From Methylobacterium sp. WL1 (GTDB lineage: Bacteria > Pseudomonadota > Alphaproteobacteria > Rhizobiales > Beijerinckiaceae): a DNA stretch of 64,000 bases. The notes beneath the pieces are model-generated. The model saw only the letters and a program-made list of their open reading frames with translations. It was not told the origin of the DNA and did not search any database. The stretch's first letter is position 1, and every line of letters begins with the position of its first letter. Below, in pieces: positions 44,422 through 52,200 of the stretch. The stretch covers positions 310,001 through 374,000 of the forward strand of contig NZ_CP042823.1 of NCBI RefSeq assembly GCF_008000895.1, read 5' to 3'. Position numbers and translations under genes: made by a program.

Positions 44422-45555
44422 ATGACGCGGATGGATCGACAGCCTGCTGTCCTGCTCGCGGAGGGCGATGCCGTCATCGGCATGGACCTGAGCGACGCCT
44501 TGGAGTGGGCCGGCTACCGGGTGCTTGGGCCGGTAGATACAGCCGCCGAGGCGCTACGCCTGCTCGTGCAGGAGAAGCCGGCTGTGGCCGTCATCGACGT
44601 GGCCCTGAGGGATGGGTTCTGCGCGGACCTGGCTCGCACCCTGCGCCGCCTCGATGTGCCGTTCCTCGTCCACTCGGGCTGGCAGCGAGAGGAGCGAATG
44701 GCCAGTCACTTCCAGGGCGCCCCCTGGCTCGGCAAGCCGGCCCTGTCCGCGGACATCGTCATCTCCGTGAACGAACTCGCCGCGTCCATATTTGCGCCGG
44801 CCACCCCGCCACGGCTCCCGGAGCCCGGGGGCACGGGCAATCCGCTGATACGTAAGCTGGAAGGCTTCACGACCCTGTCGGACGCAGATCGGGCGGTCTT
44901 GGCGCGGATTAGCGCGGAGCCGCGCCACGTCGGGCCCCGCTTCGACTTAGTGCGCGAGGGCGATGCCCCCGAGGGCGTGTTCCTGGTGATGAACGGCATG
45001 GCGGTCCGCCATAAGCTGCGGGCGACCGGGGCACGGCAAATCATGGCGTACCTTGTGCCGGGGGACATGTGCGACCTCGACGTCGCCCTGCTGAGCGAGA
45101 TGGATCACACCCTCTCCACGGTGTCGGACTGCGAGGTCGTACGTCTGACGCCCGACACGGTGGCCGACCTTCTGGCGAACCATCCGCAGATCGCCCGAGG
45201 GTTGCGCAAGGCCCAGCTCGTCGACGAGGCGACCTTGCGCGAGTGGCTGGTCAACGTGGGTCGCCGCTTCGCCATAGAGCGGATCGCGCACCTGTTCTGC
45301 GAGTTGCTGCTGCGCTTCCGTGCGGTTGGATTGGCGTCCGACGACAGCTGCGACCTGCCGGTCACTCAGGTGGACCTGGCCGACACCACGGGGCTCACGT
45401 CCGTCCATGTAAACCGCTCGCTCAAGGAGCTCCGGCAAAAGGGGCTGATTGAACTGAGGAACAAACGGCTCAAGATCCTCGACCTGCCCCGCCTGCGGGC
45501 GCTAGCGGAGTTTCGGCCCAACTACCTACACCTGGACGACCGAGCCGCCGCATGA
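44422..45555 (+). CDS. Receiver-Crp fusion transcriptional regulator
   Basis: 377 residues. The N-terminal receiver (about 9-115) keeps its key residues: acidic pair in LLAEGDAVIG, phosphoacceptor Asp in VAVIDVALRDG (about 57), LVHSGW and WLGKPALS. A Crp module follows: cNMP-like domain (about 150-270, LVREGDAPEGVFLVMNGMAV, LVPGDMCDLDVALL) and winged HTH (VTQVDLADTTGLTSVHVNRS, about 315-334). Coupling a phosphorelay input to a Crp output is unusual; no kinase is adjacent. Confidence 0.85.
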   Translation: MTRMDRQPAVLLAEGDAVIGMDLSDALEWAGYRVLGPVDTAAEALRLLVQEKPAVAVIDVALRDGFCADLARTLRRLDVPFLVHSGWQREERMASHFQGAPWLGKPALSADIVISVNELAASIFAPATPPRLPEPGGTGNPLIRKLEGFTTLSDADRAVLARISAEPRHVGPRFDLVREGDAPEGVFLVMNGMAVRHKLRATGARQIMAYLVPGDMCDLDVALLSEMDHTLSTVSDCEVVRLTPDTVADLLANHPQIARGLRKAQLVDEATLREWLVNVGRRFAIERIAHLFCELLLRFRAVGLASDDSCDLPVTQVDLADTTGLTSVHVNRSLKELRQKGLIELRNKRLKILDLPRLRALAEFRPNYLHLDDRAAA

Positions 45556-45797
45556 ACCTACGACTGCAGCCCGTGCAGGTCGCCACGAACAGTGACGACA
45601 CTGAGAGCCAGCTGGTCTTCGCGGACGGCTTTCTAGTCGCGGTTCTGGTCCGTCTCTCCGAGCAGCATGAGGACGACGCAGGTAGGTGGTTCCTGGAGGC
45701 GGGGTTCGGTCCGATTGATCTCAATTGTCCCCCTCTGTTCATAGATCTGGATGAAGCGCAGACCTGGATCCTGGACCAGCTGTCGTCCGAGTTGTGA
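45552..45797 (+). CDS. Hypothetical protein coupled to the receiver-Crp gene
   Basis: 81 residues; its ATG overlaps the previous stop (ATGA). Sequence SQLVFADGFLVAVLVRLSEQ, then AGRWFLEAGFGPIDLN and EAQTWILDQL suggests a small alpha/beta protein. Unknown. Confidence 0.6.
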   Translation: MNLRLQPVQVATNSDDTESQLVFADGFLVAVLVRLSEQHEDDAGRWFLEAGFGPIDLNCPPLFIDLDEAQTWILDQLSSEL

Positions 45798-45832
45798 CGA
45801 CAGCACGGTTCTGATCGAGGCCTATTTAGAGA

Positions 45833-45885
45833 ATGTCTGCTTCGGGGCGAAAGGCCAAGGTCTGCTTTCCACCCGAAGCAGACAT
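45833..45885. repeat. 14-base inverted repeat with inner copy
   Basis: ATGTCTGCTTCGGG and its exact complement flank 25 bases; TCTGCTTT is repeated in the loop. It lies between converging genes, so it can end both transcripts, and has the look of a dispersed REP-like unit. Confidence 0.6.
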
Positions 45886-45902
45886 CCGCTGGGCTCCATC
45901 CG

Positions 45903-46199
45903 CTAGCCCAGCTTCTGGTCGAGCATCTCCCGGATGGCGCGGTTGATCACCGTCGATCGCGCCTCGCCGTTCTTAAGGGCCTCGGCGTTGACCTGCTCCA
46001 GCAGCTCTGGCGTGATCAGGTGGGTGATCTGGACCTTGTGGCCCATCACGTAGCCGTCCCCGAGCGCGCGCTTGGCCTTGCCCTTTGCCGGCCGCCCCTT
46101 CGCGCCCATGTCGAGCGCCCCGGCGGTGACCCGCTCGAACGCCTCATCGGTGGGCTCGGGTCGCGCCTTCACCACCGGCTTCTTTCCGTTGAGCGCCAT
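45903..46199 (-). CDS. Ribbon-helix-helix protein, ParA partner
   Basis: 98 residues from the ATG at 46199, behind AAGGAA that lies in the last codons of parA. The N-terminal part is basic and flexible; the C-terminal part is a ribbon-helix-helix (VQITHLITPELLEQVNAEAL, then NGEARSTVINRAIREML). Position after a ParA ATPase suggests a ParB-like centromere-binding protein that also represses the operon, as in type Ib partition systems. Confidence 0.7.
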   Translation of the reverse strand: MALNGKKPVVKARPEPTDEAFERVTAGALDMGAKGRPAKGKAKRALGDGYVMGHKVQITHLITPELLEQVNAEALKNGEARSTVINRAIREMLDQKLG

Positions 46200-46200
46200 C

Positions 46201-46863
46201 TTAATTTCCTTCCGTTTCCACCTGGAACACACCTAACATCAACCTCTCCAGCTCGGCGACCGCCTTCCGGTCTGGTGAGGACTGCTCGGCCACGCCGATC
46301 CCGCTGCTCGATGCCGAGGCGAAGGCCTTCCGGTCGACCAGGGGCGCGTCGAGGTAGGTGAACTGCGGGATCTCCCGCACGACGTTCGCCGCCTCGGCGT
46401 TGTCGGCCGACGCGCGCCGGGCCTCGGCCTTGTTCATCACCGCGTAGGCGACCAGGCCGTCGCGCTCGGCCGTGATCACGTCGAGCACCTTCGCCATGTC
46501 CTGCATCGCCCACAGCTCGAAGCCCTTGGGCGCGAACGGCACCACCGCCACGTCGGCGAGCATCAGCCCGACGCGCAGCGCCGCCGTATCCCGGCCACCC
46601 ACGTCGAGGATCACGTCGTCGTACTTCTTGCCCTGCTGCGAGACCTGGGTTCGCAGCTGCCGGGCGTCGTCGTAGAGCGAGCACGCGATAGCCGGCGCCA
46701 GCTCGGCATCCGCCCGGCTCTGGATCGCCGCCGCCGCGGTGCCCTGGGCGTCGCCGTCGACCAGCCACACGTCTCGGCCCATGCAAGCCCGAGCGATGGC
46801 GATCTGCACTGCCAGCGTCGTCTTGCCGACGCCGCCCTTCGTATTTCCCACCAGCACGATCAT
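46201..46863 (-). CDS. parA: ParA-family partition ATPase
   Basis: 220 residues from the ATG at 46863 with GGAG upstream. Deviant Walker A VLVGNTKGGVGKTTLA (about 3-18), strand with WLVDGDAQGTAAAA, Walker B VILDVGGRD, and VPFAPKGFELW. This small ParA without an N-terminal HTH matches type Ib plasmid and phage-plasmid systems. Two in-frame upstream ATGs (46950, 46911) lie in or beside palindromes B6 and C3. Confidence 0.85.
   Translation of the reverse strand: MIVLVGNTKGGVGKTTLAVQIAIARACMGRDVWLVDGDAQGTAAAAIQSRADAELAPAIACSLYDDARQLRTQVSQQGKKYDDVILDVGGRDTAALRVGLMLADVAVVPFAPKGFELWAMQDMAKVLDVITAERDGLVAYAVMNKAEARRASADNAEAANVVREIPQFTYLDAPLVDRKAFASASSSGIGVAEQSSPDRKAVAELERLMLGVFQVETEGN
46216..46227. 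promoter_or_regulatory. Palindrome C2, TTCCA-CC-TGGAA
   Basis: At the 3' end of parA, 17 bases before the RHH gene. Confidence 0.5.
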
Positions 46864-46894
46864 CGGTGTCGTCTCCACATTCCGTCCAGCTCGT

Positions 46895-46906
46895 TTCCAC
46901 ATGGAA
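46895..46906. promoter_or_regulatory. Palindrome C3, TTCCA-CA-TGGAA
   Basis: 32 bases upstream of the parA start, with a further half site TGGAA at 46913-46917. Candidate partition operator or centromere. Confidence 0.55.
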
Positions 46907-46944
46907 TATAGATGGAAATCGAGATCTCGCCAGGTCTTGAAGAT

Positions 46945-46959
46945 GGTCATTTTCGTACC
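46945..46959. promoter_or_regulatory. Palindrome B6, GGTCAT-TTT-CGTACC
   Basis: Between the divergent parA and 47022 genes; identical to B3 and B12. Confidence 0.75.
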
Positions 46960-47021
46960 ATCTTCTCCCTCGTAGTGCTAGCAGTTCCAGCCGGACCCGC
47001 AGCCAAAACAGGGAGGCCATC

Positions 47022-47255
47022 GTGGCCAAGTACACGCTCGACGAAGTGACGAAGGCCTACCCGGCCGGGTCCAAGGTGACCATCAAGGCTGGCCGGAAGG
47101 ACCCATCCAGCCGGGTGGTCGAAGTGAAGGGCGTACGGGAAGCCGGCGTCGCTGGCACCAAGGGCCATTCGATCTGGATCGACACCGTGGAGAAGCTCGA
47201 CGGCGGCAAGGAGGTCACCCGCTCCATCCGTCCCGGCAGCGTCGCCACCGCCTGA
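47022..47255 (+). CDS. Small hypothetical protein
   Basis: 77 residues from a GTG with GGAGG upstream. Basic and beta-rich: LDEVTKAYPAGSKVTIKAGR, then KGHSIWIDTVEKLDGGKEV. No family recognised. Divergent from parA and closed by a hairpin. Confidence 0.6.
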   Translation: MAKYTLDEVTKAYPAGSKVTIKAGRKDPSSRVVEVKGVREAGVAGTKGHSIWIDTVEKLDGGKEVTRSIRPGSVATA

Positions 47256-47267
47256 TTTCTCAGGCCT

Positions 47268-47301
47268 CAAGGCGCCCCGGATTTAGTTCTGGGACGCCTT
47301 G
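47268..47301 (+). terminator. Hairpin after the 47022-47255 gene
   Basis: CAAGGCG (47268-47274) pairs with CGCCTTG (47295-47301), with CCC/GGG inside. It lies eight bases before operator B7. Confidence 0.6.
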
Positions 47302-47308
47302 CCTTCGT

Positions 47309-47323
47309 GGTACGTATCGTACC
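47309..47323. promoter_or_regulatory. Palindrome B7, GGTACG-TAT-CGTACC
   Basis: Perfect arms, 48 bases upstream of the secreted-protein gene. Confidence 0.85.
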
Positions 47324-47371
47324 ATATCCACCCCGGGGCGCCGGACGCCCCATCTTCCCCAAGAGGTTCCC

Positions 47372-48796
47372 GTGAAGACCACACTCCGTATGCTGGGCCG
47401 AGGCCTAGCGCTGGCGGCGGCTGTCGCACTCACCCTGTCCCCAATCCCGGCCGCGCAGGCTGGCTGGCAAGGCCCAGGCGGGGCAGCCTGGTTCGAGAAC
47501 TACGTGAAGCCGAACGGCTACAACTACGCCCCCTCGGTAATCTCCGAGAACGGCACGACCGACGTGTGGTGGTGCGGTCAGGGCGCCACGGACGTGATCT
47601 ACCACCGCTCCTACTCGGCCCCCGGCTTCAGCCCGATCTCCCAGGTGCTGTACCCACGGCAGAACTGGAACAACAAGTACACCTGCGATCCGAGCGTGAC
47701 GAAGGGCAACTTCGTCAACCCGCAGGACGGCCAGCACTACCAGTACATTATGTACTATTCGGGTGCGGATAACCTGCCCGGCAACAACAACCAGCTCGGC
47801 CTCGCCTACTCGAACGACAAGCTCAACTGGGTCGACTACCAGGGTGACAGCATCCTGAAGCCGCTCGGCGACGCCTCGAACAACTACGGCATCGGCCAGC
47901 CGTCGACCTTCAACGCGGACGGCCAGTCCAGCCTGTTCGTGTTCACGACCGACACCTCGGTCCCGGCCGATCCGAACTTCGCCCAGATCTTCGTCCGCCA
48001 CACGGCTGACGGTGTTCACTTCGATGCCCCCGTCCGTCTCCCGGCCAAGGCCAACGACGGCACCAGCATCGGGCCGAACTCGGATTTCGCCTACGACTAC
48101 GCTTCCGGCGATGTCTACATGATCTCGTCGCAGGGTGGCCGGAACTGCTCCACCAACCCCTGTAAGGATCCGGTGAACAACCCGGACCGCGAGACGTACC
48201 AGCTCGCCCTCTACAAGATGAACATCTCGCAGGTCCTCTCGGGCCAGCCGTTCCTCTGGACCGCCCTGGGCCAGCTCAACACCGACCAGACCGGCTTCTA
48301 CCTCACCCACAGCCCCGGCTTTAACCGGGACGCCTCGGGCAACCTGACGCCGTTCTTCCCGAACATCCAGATCTTCCACTCGGGCGGTGACCCGTCGCCG
48401 ACCACCTGGAAGCTCACCTTCTCGCTGCTCAACAAGGACAACCCGTTCGCCCCGCTGAACCGCTACTACAACGGGTCGATCCACAAGGTCACCTCGGGCT
48501 ACGCCGGTCCCGGCTTCAACCTGGAAATGACCCTGGGCCAGATGGTCGTCGCTCCCCAGCCCGGTGCCACGCACAAGATCTACTCGTGCTTCACCGGCGG
48601 CGACTACTTCCTGAGCGGCCAGGCGAGCTGTGAGGGTCAGCAGCAGCTCGGCGTGACCGGCGAGATGTTCAACGATCCCCACGATGGCATGCACGCGGTG
48701 TTCCGCTGCGTAACCGGCGGCCACCACTTCGCGTCGAACGACGCGAACTGTGAGGGTCAGCAGGTCGAGGGCCCGCTGGGCTACGTCTACAACTAA
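47372..48796 (+). CDS. Secreted propeller-like protein with two C-terminal repeats
   Basis: 474 residues from a GTG behind AAGAGG. Signal peptide about 1-31 (LALAAAVALTLSPIPAAQA). The body (about 32-390) alternates strands with Trp/Tyr/Asp-rich turns (YNYAPSVISENGTTDVWWCG, QYIMYYSGADN, QLGLAYSNDKLNWVDYQG), the layout of five-bladed propeller glycosidases such as GH43. Two related repeats close it: IYSCFTGGDYFLSGQASCEG and VFRCVTGGHHFASNDANCEG, each with two Cys. A phage-carried exoenzyme or lysogenic-conversion gene is inferred; catalytic residues are not assigned. Confidence 0.6.
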   Translation: MKTTLRMLGRGLALAAAVALTLSPIPAAQAGWQGPGGAAWFENYVKPNGYNYAPSVISENGTTDVWWCGQGATDVIYHRSYSAPGFSPISQVLYPRQNWNNKYTCDPSVTKGNFVNPQDGQHYQYIMYYSGADNLPGNNNQLGLAYSNDKLNWVDYQGDSILKPLGDASNNYGIGQPSTFNADGQSSLFVFTTDTSVPADPNFAQIFVRHTADGVHFDAPVRLPAKANDGTSIGPNSDFAYDYASGDVYMISSQGGRNCSTNPCKDPVNNPDRETYQLALYKMNISQVLSGQPFLWTALGQLNTDQTGFYLTHSPGFNRDASGNLTPFFPNIQIFHSGGDPSPTTWKLTFSLLNKDNPFAPLNRYYNGSIHKVTSGYAGPGFNLEMTLGQMVVAPQPGATHKIYSCFTGGDYFLSGQASCEGQQQLGVTGEMFNDPHDGMHAVFRCVTGGHHFASNDANCEGQQVEGPLGYVYN

Positions 48797-48815
48797 GCCT
48801 CCCCGCAAGACGGCG

Positions 48816-48841
48816 CACCTCCCCTCTCAAGGGGGGAGGTG
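48816..48841 (+). terminator. Hairpin after the secreted-protein gene
   Basis: CACCTCCCC (48816-48824) pairs with GGGGAGGTG (48833-48841). Confidence 0.65.
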
Positions 48842-48885
48842 TGTCCTGCCCCGACTGTACGAAACGTACCGTTCGGGCAGGACAC
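48841..48885. promoter_or_regulatory. Palindrome B8 (TGTACG-AAA-CGTACC) nested in an 11-base inverted repeat
   Basis: The operator (48856-48870) sits exactly in the middle of GTGTCCTGCCC (48841-48851) and GGGCAGGACAC (48875-48885), four bases from each arm. It lies 31 bases upstream of the tailspike gene. Confidence 0.75.
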
Positions 48886-48915
48886 AGAGCCTGCATCCAG
48901 CCCAGAGGTAAGAAC

Positions 48916-50499
48916 GTGCCAACCAACCAGACCCTCGCCCAATTCACCGACCTCAACACCGTCGACCAGACCGGCCAGTACGTTGTGCCGGACGCCGGCA
49001 ACTACCCGCCCGGTGCCCGCACCCAGTGGCTCTATCTCGATGTCGAGACCTGGGGTTACGGCAACGGCTTCGTGATGCAGATCGCGACCGAGCTGAACCC
49101 GACCGGATCGCAGGCCCAGTCCTGGCGTCGCCTGAAGCAGGATGGCGGCTGGGGTGCTTGGGACCGCCTCCTCTCGGCAGCGTTCCCGGGTGCCGGTGGC
49201 AGCGGAACTGGCGCGCAGGGCCCGGCTGGTCCGCAGGGCCCCGCAGGTCCCCAGGGTCCCGCTGGTCCGCAGGGTCCCGCTGGTCCGGCCGGTGGCGGTG
49301 GTGGCGGCGGCAGCTCCGTCGCGATCAACTACCAGGAGCGCAAGGTCAACGTCCGTGACTTCGGCGCCGACAACAACGCCTCCGGGGCGCAGAACGTCGC
49401 CGCCTTCCGTGAGGCGATCCAGAACCTCTACAACCTCGGCGGCGGCGCGCTCGTGATCCCGGGTGGGGACTTCCTGCTCGACGACACGATCTCGTTCGAC
49501 GCCCCCGGTCTCGGCATCAAGATCTACGGTTCGGATCTGGAGAGCCGCCTGATCTTCTCGGGCGGGATGCAGAACGGCCTGGTGTGCAACGCCCGGTCGG
49601 TCACCCTGGAAGGCTTCCGGGCCATCGCCACGAACACCCCCGGCATGAACGGCGCCGGCTCGCTGATCTACGTCCGCAACGCCGCCCCGCTCGGGTCCGA
49701 GTTCGAGAACATCTCGATCCGCGACCTCGGTCTGGAAGGTCGTCCGGGCTCCGATCCGTTGTACTTCCTGGCGCTCCAGAACCCGGCGTTCGCGCGCATC
49801 GACGGCGTCGGCATCGTCGCCTTCGAGAACGAGAGTTACGGGTCCAAGGGCAACGCCGGCATCTACATCTTCGGCGAGACGGCCTCGAACGCCTCGGCGG
49901 TGGGTGACTTCACGGTCCATGGCGCCAACGTCTACGGCGTCGAGACCGGCATCCTGGTGTCCGGCGGCACCGGCGACAACGGCGCGCAGACGGTCGAGGG
50001 CTGCTCCTTCACCGACTGTGTGGTCCAGGGCGCCCGCATCGGTCTGCACATGCAGGCCAGCGGCTACAAGGCCCCGGGGCACTCGTGGAAGGGCGGTCAC
50101 ATCAACTGTGACGGCGTGGCCATCCAGCTCGACAGCTGGGCGCAGTTCAAGATCTCGGACGCGCTGTTCTACCTCAACGCCGGTTCGGCGCGGAAGCAGG
50201 GCCACATCCTTCTCAACAACTGCACCGAGATCAACGTCCACGACATGCACCTGCTGCATTTCGCGACCGTTGCGGGGCAGCCGGCGACGGGCGTTGGGAA
50301 CTTCGGCGTGGCCTTCGCGGGCTCGACCGACCTCTGCCAGGTCCACGACGTGGATTGCTACGGCTTCGCTGGTGGGTCGGCCGCGGTCTACAACGCGGGC
50401 GGCGGTGGCGCCAACCGCGCTCACCACGTCGGCAAGCAGGGTGGCCAGACCATCCTGGCCGGCTCGGTCCAGGACCTGGGCGGCAACCACGCCCTTTAG
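48916..50499 (+). CDS. Tailspike/tail fibre: pyocin knob, collagen-like repeats, beta-helix
   Basis: 527 residues from a GTG at 48916 behind AGAGGTAAG. The N-terminal part (about 1-95) matches pyocin-knob folds (LNTVDQTGQYVVPDAGNYPP, then WRRLKQDGGWGAWDRLLSA). Residues about 98-125 are Gly-X-Y collagen-like repeats (GPAGPQGPAGPQ...). The rest (about 140-527) resembles the right-handed beta-helix of Pectate_lyase_3 tailspikes: NVRDFGADNNASGAQNVAAF at its start, repeated GxxIYVRN-type strands after. Probably binds or degrades a surface polysaccharide. Confidence 0.8.
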   Translation: MPTNQTLAQFTDLNTVDQTGQYVVPDAGNYPPGARTQWLYLDVETWGYGNGFVMQIATELNPTGSQAQSWRRLKQDGGWGAWDRLLSAAFPGAGGSGTGAQGPAGPQGPAGPQGPAGPQGPAGPAGGGGGGGSSVAINYQERKVNVRDFGADNNASGAQNVAAFREAIQNLYNLGGGALVIPGGDFLLDDTISFDAPGLGIKIYGSDLESRLIFSGGMQNGLVCNARSVTLEGFRAIATNTPGMNGAGSLIYVRNAAPLGSEFENISIRDLGLEGRPGSDPLYFLALQNPAFARIDGVGIVAFENESYGSKGNAGIYIFGETASNASAVGDFTVHGANVYGVETGILVSGGTGDNGAQTVEGCSFTDCVVQGARIGLHMQASGYKAPGHSWKGGHINCDGVAIQLDSWAQFKISDALFYLNAGSARKQGHILLNNCTEINVHDMHLLHFATVAGQPATGVGNFGVAFAGSTDLCQVHDVDCYGFAGGSAAVYNAGGGGANRAHHVGKQGGQTILAGSVQDLGGNHAL

Positions 50500-50515
50500 T
50501 CTGCCCTGACCACAC

Positions 50516-50530
50516 GGTACGTTTCGTACT
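50516..50530. promoter_or_regulatory. Palindrome B9, GGTACG-TTT-CGTACT
   Basis: Downstream of the tailspike, five bases before its terminator hairpin; not in front of any gene. Confidence 0.75.
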
Positions 50531-50534
50531 CAAG

Positions 50535-50562
50535 GGGCCGGCATCCGAAAGGGTGCCGGCCC
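50535..50562 (+). terminator. Terminator hairpin of the tailspike gene
   Basis: GGGCCGGCA (50535-50543) pairs with TGCCGGCCC (50554-50562). No strong T-run. Confidence 0.65.
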
Positions 50563-50596
50563 TACTGCTATGTGGCATCCACCTGGAGCGCACATG

Positions 50597-50621
50597 AAAA
50601 AGGCCCCGCAAGCGGGGCCTT
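50597..50621 (-). terminator. Rho-independent terminator of the 50646 gene
   Basis: AAGGCCCCGC/GCGGGGCCTT arms, followed on the minus strand by TTTTT. Confidence 0.8.
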
Positions 50622-50645
50622 CCTCGTCTCCAGCTCGGGGCTGGC

Positions 50646-50960
50646 TTAGGCGGCCTTGGCGGCCGGTCCCTTCACCGAGGTATCGGCGGCCGGCGCGGCC
50701 GGCGCGGCCAGCGCCGACTTATCGAGCGCCTTCACGAAGGCGTCGTAGCCGGGCTCGCCCCCCAGGATCTGGCGCAGGCCGTTGTCGCCCGGGAGCGAGA
50801 ACCGCACGGCGTCGCCGTCGATCGTGTAGGCCGTGGCATGCTTCTCCTCACCGGAGGCCATGTCGCGGACCAGGAGGAGGCCATCCTTCACCCGGGCCTC
50901 CCAGCGCGGGTCGCCGCTCTTCACCAGGGCGGACACGGAACGGGGCTTGAAGCTCGTCAT
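50646..50960 (-). CDS. Hypothetical phage protein
   Basis: 104 residues from the second of two adjacent ATGs, which fits the GGAG spacing. Core: DPRWEARVKDGLLLVRDMAS, then AYTIDGDAVRFSLPGDNGLR. C terminus Ala/Pro-rich. Unknown role. Confidence 0.55.
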   Translation of the reverse strand: MTSFKPRSVSALVKSGDPRWEARVKDGLLLVRDMASGEEKHATAYTIDGDAVRFSLPGDNGLRQILGGEPGYDAFVKALDKSALAAPAAPAADTSVKGPAAKAA

Positions 50961-50974
50961 CATCTTCTCCAGTC

Positions 50975-50989
50975 AGTACGTTTCGGACC
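50975..50989. promoter_or_regulatory. Palindrome B10, AGTACG-TTT-CGGACC
   Basis: 14 bases before the 50960 start; each arm has one mismatch to consensus. Confidence 0.65.
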
Positions 50990-50996
50990 ATGCGGT

Positions 50997-51434
50997 TCAG
51001 ACGCGCGAGCGCGCCGTCAGCGAGGCCTCTAACATGGCGCGTACGGCGCTCGCGCCCAAGGGGTTCTCGTGGCGCATGCCCTCGTTCTGGGCTGCGATGA
51101 TCATCTCCGGGGTCACCTGGAGCCCGCGGGTCGGCAAGATACCGGCCTGGTCACGGCTCACGGCGCCCGCAGATGCCCCCAGGACGGGCGCGGAGGCGAT
51201 ATGGTCGTGGACGGGCCCGGTCCCGGGCTTCCGGCCGCGCTGGGCCCAATCCTCGAAGCACAGGGCCTGTCGGCCGGCTTCGCGGCAGCGGTCGACGTAG
51301 TTGAGGTAGGCCGTGCTCTCGCTCTCGTCCTTCACCTCGACCACGTTGCCCTCTCGGGCCTCGGCCGCAGCCAGGCCGGGGGTGTCGGGGCCGGCCAGCT
51401 CGACGCCGGTCTGGTCGATCACAGTCGTTCGCAT
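50997..51434 (-). CDS. Hypothetical phage protein
   Basis: 145 residues, ATG with GGAG. Parts: ESTAYLNYVDRCREAGRQAL, then CFEDWAQRGRKPG and VTPEMIIAAQNEGMRHENPL. Overlaps the upstream gene by 16 bases. Unrecognised. Confidence 0.55.
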   Translation of the reverse strand: MRTTVIDQTGVELAGPDTPGLAAAEAREGNVVEVKDESESTAYLNYVDRCREAGRQALCFEDWAQRGRKPGTGPVHDHIASAPVLGASAGAVSRDQAGILPTRGLQVTPEMIIAAQNEGMRHENPLGASAVRAMLEASLTARSRV

Positions 51435-51853
51435 TGGAGTGCTCCTTCGATCGCAAGTTTGAGGGCTTCTGGGTCAACGCCCGGGAGGAAAGATCGAGCC
51501 GCATCAACCATATCGTCGGTGACGCGGCCCGCGGCGGCGTAGTCCCGGCGCAGGCAGGCGGCGAGCACGGCGCCCGGGGTCGGCTCGTAGACGGCGAGCC
51601 GCTTCCCATTGGCCGTGATCACCACGCGCTCGCCCCGGTCGAGGCGCTCCCGGATCACGCCGGCTCGATCCGCCAGGCTGATCTGCACCTGGCTCTGCGT
51701 CGGCAGCGGCGCCCGGAAGATCGCTGCGAAGGCCTTCCGGCCGGCGGCGTAGGCCGATGCCGGGTCGAACCGCTTGAGCGGGTCGTCGGCCATCTTCGCC
51801 TCCATCCGCTGCCGGTAGCCTGGCTCCTCGGCCACGTTCGGTAGGTTTTCCAT
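51419..51853 (-). CDS. Hypothetical phage protein
   Basis: 144 residues. Contains GVIRERLDRGERVVITANGK, then RLAVYEPTPGAVLAACLRRD; otherwise helical. Its ATG lies inside a near-copy of palindrome C (TTCCATGTGGAG, 51848-51859). Confidence 0.55.
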   Translation of the reverse strand: MENLPNVAEEPGYRQRMEAKMADDPLKRFDPASAYAAGRKAFAAIFRAPLPTQSQVQISLADRAGVIRERLDRGERVVITANGKRLAVYEPTPGAVLAACLRRDYAAAGRVTDDMVDAARSFLPGVDPEALKLAIEGALQCERL

Positions 51854-51859
51854 GTGGAG
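51848..51859. promoter_or_regulatory. Palindrome C4, TTCCA-TG-TGGAG
   Basis: One mismatch to family C; contains the start codon of the 51419-51853 gene. Confidence 0.4.
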
Positions 51860-51868
51860 ACCCCGTGG

Positions 51869-52072
51869 TTATCGCTTGGGCTTCGCGGGGGAGGGCGCCG
51901 CCTTCTCCCGCTTCAAGGCAGCGGTGCCGGCTGCCAGCCGGAGGCGCTTCACGTCGGCCTCCAGCTTGTCGTTCTGCCGGAGCAGCTCGAAGTAGAAGTC
52001 GACCAGCTCCGGCTTCGTCTTGTTCATCAGGTACTTGCGGGTGATCCGCGCGGTGCTCTCGAATACGGGCAT
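51869..52072 (-). CDS. Small basic coiled-coil protein
   Basis: 67 residues from the ATG at 52072 behind GGAGAG. ARITRKYLMNKTKPELVDFY then LRQNDKLEADVKRLRLAAG, ending in a Lys/Pro-rich tail. Operon with the two genes after it. Confidence 0.55.
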   Translation of the reverse strand: MPVFESTARITRKYLMNKTKPELVDFYFELLRQNDKLEADVKRLRLAAGTAALKREKAAPSPAKPKR

Positions 52073-52086
52073 GACCAGCTCTCCAT

Positions 52087-52101
52087 GGTACGTTTTTGAC
52101 C
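52087..52101. promoter_or_regulatory. Palindrome B11, GGTACG-TTT-TTGACC
   Basis: 14 bases before the 52072 start. Confidence 0.65.
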
Positions 52102-52200
52102 GTCGGATCACGATCAAAAATAGTATTCGTCAGCGCCGCCGACGCCATTTCGCAGCATCGGTCTCCAGCTGGATGCGGCGCCACACGTCACTAGCAATGT

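Noticed and set aside
44385..44425. Segment CCCCCCTGAATAGGTGGACA recalling insertion-sequence ends
   Set aside because: No transposase, no matching second end, no target duplication visible.
49205..49310. Tandem repeat read as a CRISPR-like or minisatellite array
   Set aside because: It is the collagen-like Gly-X-Y coding repeat of the tailspike; no CRISPR spacing or cas genes in the window.
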